A stretch of DNA of 64,000 bases from Streptomyces griseus subsp. griseus (lineage in GTDB: Bacteria; Actinomycetota; Actinomycetes; Streptomycetales; Streptomycetaceae). The stretch lies in the NCBI RefSeq assembly GCF_000720255.1, contig NZ_JOJE01000012.1:1-64000 (forward strand). Reading direction: 5' to 3'. The notes under the pieces were generated by a model. It searched no databases and had not been told where the DNA came from. It was given only the letters and a program-made list of their open reading frames with translations. The translations under genes and the position numbers were made by a program. Below are positions 47,129-56,300 of this stretch, piece by piece. The number at the start of each line of letters is the position of its first letter. Within the stretch, counting starts at the first letter, position 1.

Positions 47129-47161
47129 TGAGGGGTGAACTCCCGCAAGAGAGAACGGCGT

Positions 47162-49417
47162 TCAGAGGCAGTCGGTGACGGGCAGCGGCCCGGCGGGTTG
47201 CGGCACGGTGGGCAGCGGGGGGTCGGCGAGAGCCGCCGCCGACGGCACCGGGTGGCGCTCGGCGAGCGGCACGACGGGCAGGACCTCCGTCTCGCCCAGC
47301 ACGACCCGCCGTACCACCCGCTCGGCGGCGCGTCCGTCGTCGTACGGGCAGAACCGCTCCCGGAACGCGGCGCGCAGCTGGGCCGAGCGGGAGCCGCGCC
47401 AGTGGCCGGTGGCGAAGATGTCGATCAGCTCGTCCTCGCTGCGCGCGACCGCGCCCGGCGGGAAGGAACGCAGGTCGAAGTAGGTGCCGCGGGCCGCGTC
47501 GTACGCCTCCCAGTCCTCGGTGTGCACGACGATCGGCCGGTCGAGGTTGGCGTAGTCGAACATGATCGACGAGTAGTCGGTGAGCAGCGCGTCCGAGGCC
47601 AGACAGAGCGACTCGACGCTCGGGTGACCGGTGACGTCGATGACACCGTCGCCGCGGCTCAGCGGGCCGTCCTGCCAGTAGTGGGCGCGGGCCAGGATCA
47701 CGAAGCGCGGGTCCAGCCGGCGCAGGACACGCTCCAGGTCGAGGGGACCGCGCTGGGTGCGGCGGTAGTCGCGGTGGGTCGGCGCGTACAGGATCGCGAC
47801 CGCGTCCTTCGGGATGCCGAGCGACTCGCGCAGCCGGGTCACGTCCGCCGAGGTGGCCCGCTGGAAGACGTCGTTGCGCGGGTAGCCGTAGGGCAGCGTG
47901 GTGTAACCGCCGGGGTAGACGCGCTCCCAGGTCAGGGTGGTGTGTCGGTTGGCGGACAGGACGTAGTCCCACTTGTCGACGCCCCGAAGGAGCTCCGCGA
48001 AGTCCGTGTCACGCGCGGCGGCCGGCCGTTCGCGCAGGTCCAGGCCCATGTGCTTGAGCGGGGTGCCGTGCTGGGTCTGGATGAGGACCTGGCCGGGGCG
48101 CTTGACCAGCCGGCGGTCGAAGTTGACGTTGTTGACCAGGTACTTGGAGCGGGCCAGGGCCGTCCAGTACGCGGCCGAACCCGGGCGCAGCCGGCGGGTG
48201 CCCTCGGGGACGGTGTCCTGGTGCTCGGGGTGGGCGATCCACGCCGTGCGCACCCGCGGTGCGTGCGCCCGGAACGCCCGCTCCAGGGCGCCCGGGTTGC
48301 AGCCGTGACCGCGGCCCCAGTAGGCGGCGAAGACGGCCCGGTCGGCGCGCACCGGCAGGCGGAGCTGGACCTGGTAGTGGAGCTGGAGGAGGGCCGCCCG
48401 CAGGGCCCGGGCGAGCAGGGCGGCGCGCCTGCGGACACGGCGGCGCAGCGCCATGGCCAGCTGAACGGCGCGGTACGTGCGGTGCAGGCCCAGGCGGACC
48501 AGGGTGTGGCGCAGCCGGGCGCGGAGCGGGACGGGGGCGCCCGGCACGCGGTACCGGCGGTAGTGGGCGCGGGCCCGGCGCAGGAACTCGGCCCGGCTGC
48601 CGCGCGGGAGGCGGCCGGGCCGGGTGAAGATCGTCGTGAAGTGGTCGACCATGCGGCGGAACAGCACCGGCCGCCAGCGGGCGAGTTCGGGGCGCTCGGC
48701 GACGAACGCGAAGACCCGGTCGTACTGGTCGAAGACGTCGAAGTGCCGGCGGCTGGTGGTGCCGAGGATGTTGCCCTGGCGGCGCTGGCGGTAGTGCACG
48801 CAGACCCGGTCGAGGGTGGCGAGGGACTCCGCGGCCATCAGCGCCGGGTACGTCCAGGGTGTGTCCTCGTAGTAGCCGGGCGGGAAGGTGAGGTTCGCGC
48901 GCTCGACGAACTCCCGCCGGTACGCCTTGTTCCAGGCCACCATCAGCACCCTCAGCAGGCCGGGGCGGTCCTCCAGGCGGAAGGGCGCGGGGCCCTGCTC
49001 GGTGAGCTGGACGGCGACCTTGTTGCGGACCGTCTCGCCCGAGCAATACGTGCGCGCGTAGTCGTAGACCAGGACGTCCGGCTCGCCCGTCTCCTTCAGC
49101 CGGTCGGAGATCGCGTGCAGCGCGTCGGGGGCGAGGGTGTCGTCGGAGTCCAGGAAGACCAGGTAGTCGCCGGTCGCCTGCTCCATCCCGGCGTTGCGGG
49201 CGCGGCCCAGGCCCCGGTTCTCCGGCAGGTGCAGGGGGCGTACGCGCGGATCGCGGGCCGCGAACTCGTCGATGATCTCGCCACAGGCGTCCGGCGAGCA
49301 GTCGTCGACCGCGATCAGTTCCAGATCGGGGAACGACTGGGAGAGCACCGATTCGAGGCACTCGTGGAGGTACGCCTGAACCTTGTACGCGGGGACGATG
49401 ACACTGAACCTGGGCAA
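47162..49417 (-). CDS. Bifunctional GT2 glycosyltransferase / TagF-like glycerophosphotransferase
   Basis: A 751-residue fusion. The GT2 domain is intact (FSVIVPAYKVQAYLHECLESVLSQSFPDLELIAVDDCSPDACG; FLDSDDTLAPDAL). A basic, Arg-rich linker (about 320-370) precedes the TagF-like domain with [48 protein letters not shown] and [24 protein letters not shown]. The TTG at 49417 is chosen because all paralogues begin with the same MPRFSIIVP-like sequence. The ATG at 49495 would add 26 unconserved residues. First gene of the four-gene operon. Confidence 0.86.
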   Translation of the reverse strand: MPRFSVIVPAYKVQAYLHECLESVLSQSFPDLELIAVDDCSPDACGEIIDEFAARDPRVRPLHLPENRGLGRARNAGMEQATGDYLVFLDSDDTLAPDALHAISDRLKETGEPDVLVYDYARTYCSGETVRNKVAVQLTEQGPAPFRLEDRPGLLRVLMVAWNKAYRREFVERANLTFPPGYYEDTPWTYPALMAAESLATLDRVCVHYRQRRQGNILGTTSRRHFDVFDQYDRVFAFVAERPELARWRPVLFRRMVDHFTTIFTRPGRLPRGSRAEFLRRARAHYRRYRVPGAPVPLRARLRHTLVRLGLHRTYRAVQLAMALRRRVRRRAALLARALRAALLQLHYQVQLRLPVRADRAVFAAYWGRGHGCNPGALERAFRAHAPRVRTAWIAHPEHQDTVPEGTRRLRPGSAAYWTALARSKYLVNNVNFDRRLVKRPGQVLIQTQHGTPLKHMGLDLRERPAAARDTDFAELLRGVDKWDYVLSANRHTTLTWERVYPGGYTTLPYGYPRNDVFQRATSADVTRLRESLGIPKDAVAILYAPTHRDYRRTQRGPLDLERVLRRLDPRFVILARAHYWQDGPLSRGDGVIDVTGHPSVESLCLASDALLTDYSSIMFDYANLDRPIVVHTEDWEAYDAARGTYFDLRSFPPGAVARSEDELIDIFATGHWRGSRSAQLRAAFRERFCPYDDGRAAERVVRRVVLGETEVLPVVPLAERHPVPSAAALADPPLPTVPQPAGPLPVTDCL

Positions 49418-49518
49418 GGGACATCCATGGGTCGGCGCGGGCGTTCTGCCCGGGAACGGCCAATGGAGTGAATTGGTTACGGTCCGGTACGGCATACGGG
49501 GGACCGTGCGGGAACGCG

Positions 49519-49548
49519 AGAGGGCGGGCAGATGGCGACCCGCCCTCT
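49519..49548 (-). terminator. Terminator of the sugar ABC operon
   Basis: A perfect 10-bp stem (AGAGGGCGGG at 49519-49528 with CCCGCCCTCT at 49539-49548, loop of 10) lies 21 bp beyond the permease stop and upstream of the next minus-strand gene. Confidence 0.7.
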
Positions 49549-49569
49549 GAGAAACGTCCCGGTTTGCGG

Positions 49570-50412
49570 CTACTTGACCGCGCCCGCCATCACGCCCGAC
49601 ACGAACTGCCGCTGGAACGCGAAGAACACGGCCAGCGGGATCACCATGGAGATGAACGCGCCGGGCGCCAGGACGTCGATGTTGTTGCCGAACTGCCGTA
49701 CCTGCGTCTGCAGGGCGACGGTGATCGGCTGGCTGCCGGAATCCGTGAACACCAGCGCCACCAGCATGTCGTTCCACACCCACAGGAACTGGAAGATGCC
49801 CAGGCTCGCGATCGCGGGCCCGCCCAGCGGCATCACCACCCGTGCGAACAGCCGCAGTTCACCGGCGCCGTCCAGGCGGGCCGCCTCCAGCAGCTCCTTC
49901 GGGATCTCGGCGAAGAAGTTCCGCAGCAGGAACACCGCGAACGGCAGACCGAAGCCCGTGTGGAAGAGGATCACCCCGAGGACGGAACCGAACAGACCGA
50001 TCTTGCCGAACAGTTCGGCTATCGGGATCAGCGCCACCTGCACCGGCACCACCAGCAACCCCACCACACCCAGGAACCACCAGTCCCGTCCCGGGAACTC
50101 CATCCACGCGAACGCGTAGCCCGCGAGCGAGCCGATCACGACGACCAGGACCGTCGCCGGGACCGTGATCAGCACGGTGTTGACCAGGGAGTCGGTGATG
50201 TCGCTGTTCTGCAGCAGCTTGTCGTAGGCACCGAAGGTGAGCTGGGACGGCTTGCTGAAGACGGTCCACCAGCCGCTCGCCGCCATGTCCTGCGGTGTGC
50301 GCAGCGAGGACAGCAGCAGACCGATGGTCGGCACCAGCCAGAACAGGCCGACGACGATCAGGAAGACGCGCACCAGGCCGCCGTTGACCTTCTGCACGAG
50401 CCACTTCGTCAT
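49570..50412 (-). CDS. Carbohydrate ABC transporter permease (MalG-like)
   Basis: A 280-residue permease with six hydrophobic helices and the EAA loop EIPKELLEAARLDGAGELRLFARVVMPLGGPAIAS (about residues 165-200), which contacts the ATPase. It belongs to the MalG/CUT1 type of sugar importers. The ATG at 50412 overlaps the upstream permease stop by 4 bp. No ATP-binding subunit is encoded here, so the transporter probably uses a shared ATPase such as MsiK, as other Streptomyces CUT1 systems do. Sugar unknown. Confidence 0.92.
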   Translation of the reverse strand: MTKWLVQKVNGGLVRVFLIVVGLFWLVPTIGLLLSSLRTPQDMAASGWWTVFSKPSQLTFGAYDKLLQNSDITDSLVNTVLITVPATVLVVVIGSLAGYAFAWMEFPGRDWWFLGVVGLLVVPVQVALIPIAELFGKIGLFGSVLGVILFHTGFGLPFAVFLLRNFFAEIPKELLEAARLDGAGELRLFARVVMPLGGPAIASLGIFQFLWVWNDMLVALVFTDSGSQPITVALQTQVRQFGNNIDVLAPGAFISMVIPLAVFFAFQRQFVSGVMAGAVK

Positions 50413-51752
50413 CGCCGCACCTCCCGCCTGAGCCGCCGGACGTTGAACCACATCACCGGGATCACGAGCAGCAGCAGGAACACCGCGATGGCACTGGCGA
50501 CGCCCGGCTGGTCCTCGGCGAATCCCTTCCGGTACAGCTCCAGGGCGAGCACGTCGGCGTCGTCCTGCGAGGAGCCCGGCGCGATGATGAACACCAGGTC
50601 GAAGACCTTCAGCACGTTGATCATCAACGTCACGGTGACCACCGCGAGGACCGGCGCGAGGAGCGGGACGGTGACCCTGCGGAACACCTGCCACTCGTTG
50701 GCCCCGTCGACCCGCGCCGCCTCCAGCAGCTCCCGCGGCATCCCCGCGAGCCCCGCCGCGATCAGCACCATCGCGAAGCCCGCCCACATCCAGATGTACG
50801 ACCCGATGATCGCCGGCGTGACCAGCGACGGGCCGAGCCAGTCCAGACCGTTGTACGGCTCCTTGAAGTTGCCCGCGGGCAGCCGCAGCTGTGCCCCGTC
50901 GGCCTCGGCGGGGAGCGTGAAGGTGCCGTCGTCGGCGGCCTTCGTCGAGGCCACCACCTTGCCGTCCTTGACCGCCTCGATCCTCATCCCGGCGTAGCCC
51001 ACTTCGCTCGGATCGGGCTTGCCGAGGGTGCCGACGCCCTTGCCGCGGGTGAAGTCCTGCCAGGTCGTTCCGGTGATCTTCCCCGGCTCGGCCTGCGGCG
51101 CCACGGCCTTCTTCGCGCTGTCGGGCATCTGGTCGGGGGCCACGCCGACCAGCGGGAGCGTGACCCTGTCGCCGGCCCGTACGGGCTCCTTGGTGACGAA
51201 GCCGCCGCCCTGGGCCCGCAGCGGCGAGTCCCGCCCCGGGTGCGCCTTCGGGAACGCCGACGCCTGGGCGAAGGTGTCGTGGACGCCCACCCAGACCGCG
51301 TTGGCGACGCCCTTCTCCGGGTCCTGGTCGTAGACCAGGCGGAAGATGATGCCGGCCGCCAGCATCGAGATCGCCATCGGCATGAAGACGACCAGCTTGA
51401 ACGCGGTGCCCCAGCGCACCCGTTCGGTCAGCACCGCGAAGATCAGGCCCAGCGCGGTCGCGACCGTCGGCGCGAACACCACCCAGATGATGTTGTTCTT
51501 CAGCGCGGTGCGGATGCTGTCGTCCGTGAACAGCGCCTCGTAGTTGTCGAACCCGGCGAAGCCGTCGCCGGACTGGTCGTAGAAGCTGCGGACGAGCGAG
51601 TACCCGATCGGGTAGACCACGAGCGCGCCCAGCAGCACCAGGGCCGGCAGCAGGAACAGGGCTGCCACGGCCTTGCGGGTGCCGGTCACGCTCTTGCGAC
51701 TGCGCGGAGCGGCAGGGGCCGTGGTGACCCCTGCCGCCGGTGGCGACGTCAT
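50409..51752 (-). CDS. Carbohydrate ABC transporter permease (MalF-like) with a large extracytoplasmic insertion
   Basis: A 447-residue permease, about 150 residues longer than normal CUT1 permeases. The N-terminal helices (to about residue 145) and the C-terminal helices with the EAA loop GMPRELLEAARVDGANEWQVFRRVTVPLL are standard. Between them, residues of about 150-297 form a polar domain with an Ig/carboxypeptidase-regulatory-like strand pattern (GMRIEAVKDGKVVASTKAADDGTFTLP). This recalls, in position, the P2 loop of E. coli MalF that contacts the binding protein. The ATG at 51752 lies 7 bp after the binding-protein gene stop. Confidence 0.9.
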   Translation of the reverse strand: MTSPPAAGVTTAPAAPRSRKSVTGTRKAVAALFLLPALVLLGALVVYPIGYSLVRSFYDQSGDGFAGFDNYEALFTDDSIRTALKNNIIWVVFAPTVATALGLIFAVLTERVRWGTAFKLVVFMPMAISMLAAGIIFRLVYDQDPEKGVANAVWVGVHDTFAQASAFPKAHPGRDSPLRAQGGGFVTKEPVRAGDRVTLPLVGVAPDQMPDSAKKAVAPQAEPGKITGTTWQDFTRGKGVGTLGKPDPSEVGYAGMRIEAVKDGKVVASTKAADDGTFTLPAEADGAQLRLPAGNFKEPYNGLDWLGPSLVTPAIIGSYIWMWAGFAMVLIAAGLAGMPRELLEAARVDGANEWQVFRRVTVPLLAPVLAVVTVTLMINVLKVFDLVFIIAPGSSQDDADVLALELYRKGFAEDQPGVASAIAVFLLLLVIPVMWFNVRRLRREVRR

Positions 51753-51759
51753 CGGCCGG

Positions 51760-53148
51760 TCAGCTTCCGTACGCCTGTGCCGCGTCCTGCTCCAGCTTCT
51801 GCTGCGTGCCCGCGACATCACCCGGGTTCTTCAGGAAGTCCTGGAGGTCCTTCCACTCGCCCTTGCCGGGAGTACCGCCGAAGGCCTGCGGGGCCTGGTC
51901 GGACATGTCGAAGCGGAAGTCGTCACCGGCCGCGATCAGCGCCTCGGCCATCTTCCTCTGCACCTCGTTCGGGTACGAGGACGGATCGACGCTCTTGTTG
52001 GGCGAGAGGTAACCGCCCAGCTTGGCCTGCACGGTGGCCGCGTCCGGCGACGCCAGGAAGGTGGCCAGGGCCTGCGCGCCCTTGGAGTCCTTCAGGATGA
52101 CCGCCGCGTCACCGCCGGAGACCACCGGCGCGGTGTCGCCCACCGCCGGGAACGGGAACACCTTGGCGTCCGTGCCCACCTTGGCCTTGGTCTCGCCGAT
52201 GTTGACCTGCACGAAGTCGCCCTCGAAGACCATGCCGGCCTTCGGCTGGTCGCCACCGGTGAAGGTCTGGGTCACCGAGGCCGGGAACTCCGTCTGCAGC
52301 GCGCCGTTCGCGCCGCCCGCGATGAAGTCCTTCTTGCCCCAGATCTCGGCGAGGGTGGTCAGCGCCTCCTTCACGGAGGGGTCCGTCCACTTGATCTTGT
52401 GCTGGGCGAGCTGGTCGTACTTCTCCGGGCCCGCCTGCGAGAGATAGACGTTCTCGAACCAGTCGGTGAGCGTCCAGCCGTCGGCGCCGCCTATGGAGAA
52501 CGGTGTCACGCCGGAGTCGTAGACCGTCTGCGCGGTGCTGACCAAGTCCTTCCAGGTCTTGGGCTCGCCCGCCCCCGCGTTCTCGAAGACCTTGGCGTTG
52601 TACCAGATCAGCGACTTGTTGGCCGCCTTGTAGTAGACGCCGTACTGCTTGCCGTCGACCTTGCCGATGTCCTGCCAGCCCTGCGAGTAGTTCTTGGCGA
52701 GCTCCGCCTGCGCCTCGGCACCGAGCGGTTTGGCCCAGTTCTTGTCCACGGCCTGCTTGATGGCGCCGGGCTGCGGAAGCATCGCGATGTCCGGCGGCTT
52801 ACCGCCCGCGATCTTCGAGCCGAGGAAGTTGATGACCGGGTCCTGCGCGGGCACGAACGTGACCTTCGCGCCGGTGCGCCTCTCGAACTCGGCGAGGACC
52901 TTCTTGAAGTTCTTCTGCTCCGCTCCGGTCCAGACGGCTGCGACCTCCAGGGTCGTGCCGTTCAGCTTGGGGAGGGAGAGGGAGGTGCCGGGTTCCTTGC
53001 CGGGCGCGGTGCCCGAGGGTTTGTCGCTGCTCTTGTCGTCGTCGCTGCCGCCGCACGCGGTGAGTGAGAGCGCGAGTGCTCCCGCGAGGAGGGCGGCCGC
53101 CGTCTGCGCGGCCCTGCGTGTCCGGTGAGTGCTGCTCGTGCTGACCAT
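51760..53148 (-). CDS. Extracellular solute-binding lipoprotein of a sugar ABC transporter
   Basis: A 462-residue lipoprotein of solute-binding family 1. An Arg-rich signal peptide and lipobox LTAC (acylated Cys32) precede a Gly/Ser/Asp linker and a two-lobed binding domain (FERRTGAKVTFVPAQDP; NKSLIWYNAKVFENAGAGEPKTW; GGADGWTLTDWFENVYL; FEGDFVQVNIG). It captures a carbohydrate outside the cell; alpha-glucoside binding proteins look similar, but the sugar is not identified. ATG at 53148 (a GTG one codon earlier is also possible). First gene of the three-gene operon. A 12-bp palindrome is 24 bp upstream. Confidence 0.92.
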   Translation of the reverse strand: MVSTSSTHRTRRAAQTAAALLAGALALSLTACGGSDDDKSSDKPSGTAPGKEPGTSLSLPKLNGTTLEVAAVWTGAEQKNFKKVLAEFERRTGAKVTFVPAQDPVINFLGSKIAGGKPPDIAMLPQPGAIKQAVDKNWAKPLGAEAQAELAKNYSQGWQDIGKVDGKQYGVYYKAANKSLIWYNAKVFENAGAGEPKTWKDLVSTAQTVYDSGVTPFSIGGADGWTLTDWFENVYLSQAGPEKYDQLAQHKIKWTDPSVKEALTTLAEIWGKKDFIAGGANGALQTEFPASVTQTFTGGDQPKAGMVFEGDFVQVNIGETKAKVGTDAKVFPFPAVGDTAPVVSGGDAAVILKDSKGAQALATFLASPDAATVQAKLGGYLSPNKSVDPSSYPNEVQRKMAEALIAAGDDFRFDMSDQAPQAFGGTPGKGEWKDLQDFLKNPGDVAGTQQKLEQDAAQAYGS

Positions 53149-53171
53149 CACTGCCCCGTTCTTCGTCCTCG

Positions 53172-53183
53172 TCGAACGTTCGA
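53172..53183. promoter_or_regulatory. 12-bp palindrome, candidate LacI-family operator
   Basis: TCGAACGTTCGA is a perfect palindrome with a central CG, typical of LacI-family sites. It lies 24 bp upstream of the binding-protein start on the minus strand. No LacI gene is in the window. Confidence 0.5.
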
Positions 53184-53328
53184 GCGCTGTCCCGTGGCAC
53201 TGGTCTACGCCGGGAGCCGGGGGTCGGCAAGACCGCCTCCCGTGTCAACCGGGGGATCGTGACCGCCTCGTGACTGTGTCTCCGACAGTGGCGCCGATGA
53301 CGGACGGTGTGTCAGCGTCGGTAAGCCC

Positions 53329-56300
53329 CTACAGCAGTGACGGCACCTCCGCCGCCGAGACCTCCCGGGCCGCACGCTCCAACGCGCTTGCCAGCAGGGC
53401 CAGGTCGGTCGGCCCGTTGCCCAGCTCCCGCACCGGCCGCCGGGTCGGCGGGTCTCCCATCCGCTGCCAGTCCAGCGGAACCACCGTCGGGCGCAGGGTC
53501 GCCGTGCGGGGGATGCGTCCCGTGACCCGCCCGCCCTGGAACGGGGTGACCCGCCCGTCCCCGTGGGCCAGGCCGCCACGGCCCGCTGACGGCTCGTCAG
53601 GTCCCGACCCCGGTGCGTCGAGGGTGATCCGCAGCGCGGCCCGCTTGGCGGTCTCCGACTCCGCCGTACGGCCCCCCAGCGCGGCCGCCGCCACCAGGTG
53701 CACGCCGAGCCGCTCACCGTCCCGGGCCACCGCCTCCAACGCCCGCACCACGGAGCCCGCCGCCGGCCGCCCCGGCGATCCGAGCGGGGGCGCGACCAGT
53801 GCGTCCAGGTCGTCGACGACCACTATCAGCCGGGGCAGCGGCGGCGCGGTCTCCGCCTGCCGGCGCGCGGCCGCGGAAGGGCGCAGCCGCAACGTGGAAC
53901 TGGGCGGGGACTCGAGATCCCCGGCACCGCTCCCCGGCGCCGCCGTCGGTTTCGGGGCGCCTCGGGCCGCGCCGCGCTGGGCGACGATCCGTCCCGACAC
54001 CTCACGGTGCGTGTGCCACTCGGCGAAGTCCGACCGCCCGAGCAACTCGGCCCGCCGCTTCAGCTCGGCGCTCAGCGACTGCGCGAACTCCCGCATCCGC
54101 ACCGGGTCGTTGGCCGCGAGGTGCGTGGTGACATGCGGTACGTCGGTACACACGCGCAAGCCTTCGCCGTGCCCGCCGCCGCCCGTGCCCACGGTGTCCC
54201 GGCCGTCGACGAGGACGATCCCGAGCCGGTCGGGGCGCTCGGCGGCGGCGAGCGAGGCGACGAGCGCCCGCAACAGCTCCGTACGGCCGCTGGCCGCCGG
54301 ACCCTCGATCAGCAGGTGCGGGCCGTCGGCGACGAGATCCACACCGACCGGCCCGCGCGGGCCGGCACCGAGCACGGCGCGGGCCCTCCCACCGAGCGCC
54401 TCGGCGTCGTCGGCCGCGTCCGCCCAGCGTGCCATCAGCGAGGCGGGGGTGGCGCGGGCAAGGCCCAACTCGTCCAGCAGCCGCGCCGCCTGGGGCAGCG
54501 GTGCCGACACGCGCGCGTGGTGCTCGCCGGTGCCGTCGGTGCGCAGTGGTGCCAGCGCCCGCGCGAACCGCTCCGCCCAGGCGGGGGAGACGGCGTCCAC
54601 AACGGCCACCGTGCCGTGGCCGACGGGGCCGGAGCGCCGGCTCTGAAGACCGTCGGGGCGGTCCTGCTCCGCCGGGGTCCGGGCGATCCGCAGCAGCCGC
54701 AGGGCCGTCGCCACGTCCCCGCTGAGCAGCGCCACGGCACCGCACTCCCGGAACGTCGGTGACGCCGCACAGGCGGCCTCGTAGGTGTCCGTCACCGGTG
54801 ACGCGGGCGAGGCGGGCGCCGTCTCGGCGAGGCACACGACGTGTATCCCGGCCCGCGGGCCCTCCACCGCCAGCCGCGCCACCGCCTCCCGCAGATCGGC
54901 GCCGCCGGGGTCGCCGTCGACGACCACCACCGTGTACGGCCCGGGGAACACGCCGTCCGTGTCCTCGTCGTCGACGGCCCAGGAGGGGCGGGGAGAGGGG
55001 ACGGTATGGCGGGCCGCGCCGGGCGCGAAGGGGTGGGTGAGGTCGGCCGCCGCGACCGTGCCGGTCTCCGCCAGGTGGTCCTCCAGGCGGCGCAGGAGTT
55101 CGCCGGTGCGGGCGGCGGCCTGTTCGCGGTCGTGGGCGAGGAGGAGGCGGCAGTCCTGGCCGTGGCCCGGGCGCAGGTGGGGCAGCCAGCCCAGCCAGGA
55201 CCACTCCGCGACGCGTTCGGCCGGCGGGCGGGTGCGGTCCGCGCTGATCAGGACGAGTTCCAGGGCGTCGGGCGAGTGCAGCGCGGCCAGCTGGGCCAGC
55301 ACCGCGCGGGCCAGCCCGGACAGCCGGGTGCGCGGTCCGGCGAGGCCCAGGGCGCCGACCTCGCGCAGGTCCGCGGTCACCGGTACCGCGGGCAGCAGTC
55401 CCGAGCCGTCGGGGGCGGCCCGGTCGGCCGTGCCCAGCCGTACCGTGAGCGCCTCCGGGTGGACCGGCCCGCGCTCCCACAAGCGGGGCCCGGGGCCCAG
55501 CGCCGTGAGCAGCAGGGCGGCCGGGTCCGGCCAGGTCTCCGGCGTCCCGGGGGCGGTGGCCGACGGCTCCGGGGCCGCACCGGGCGCTTCCCCGTCGTCG
55601 TACGCCTCGCTCCCGGCGGCCTCCGCTGTGCCGCGCCCGCCCTTCAACCGCCGCGCCCACGCCGACAGGCCCCCGCGCCTGCGGACGCCCTGCGGGACGT
55701 CGGTGCCGCGGAGGGGGGTGCCTTTGCGACGGCTGCTCTCGCGGGGTTCCGAGACGTCGGGGTCGGCGTCGAGGTGGTGGGCGGAGGGTGCGGACGGCTG
55801 GGCGACGGGAGGTGCGTCCGGCGCGCCGAAGGCGAAGCCTCCGCCGTGGGTGTCGCCGCCGTCACCGGGTGCCGGGCGGGAGGTGCCGCGCGGGGGCGCG
55901 CCGGGGGAGGGGGACCGGGGCGCGGGAGACCGGGGCGCGGGGTCGGCGGCGGCGCTGCGGGATGCCGTGTCGCTGCCGCGGGTGCCGTCGCCGAGGTCGC
56001 AGAGGTCGCCGGGGGCCGTCGGCCGGGGCCGGGCGCCACGCGACGGACCGCCCGGGGCGGCTCCGTGGGGCGCCGTGCCGTCCTCGGGGCCACGACGGGA
56101 TGCCGTATCGCTGCCCCGGGAGGCCGTGTCGCTGCCCCGGGAGCGGGTGCCGTGCGGGTCGTCGTGGGTCTCGATGCGGGGTGCGCCGCCCTGGCCCGGC
56201 ACCACGGGCGGTTCCGCCGAGCCCTGGGGACCGGAGCCGGGGGTGGCGGTGGCGGCCCAGTCGACCGCGCCGTAGCCGCGCAGGGTGTACCCGGACGGCT

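Noticed and set aside
44827..47148. N-terminal extensions of the TagF-like fusions into their upstream neighbours
   Set aside because: All are shifted-frame reads of the upstream fusion gene. The paralogues' common start sequence fixes the true N-termini.
29925..49417. Horizontal acquisition of the polymer region
   Set aside because: No integrase, transposase, tRNA border or visible drop in GC. Codon use looks like that of neighbouring core genes.
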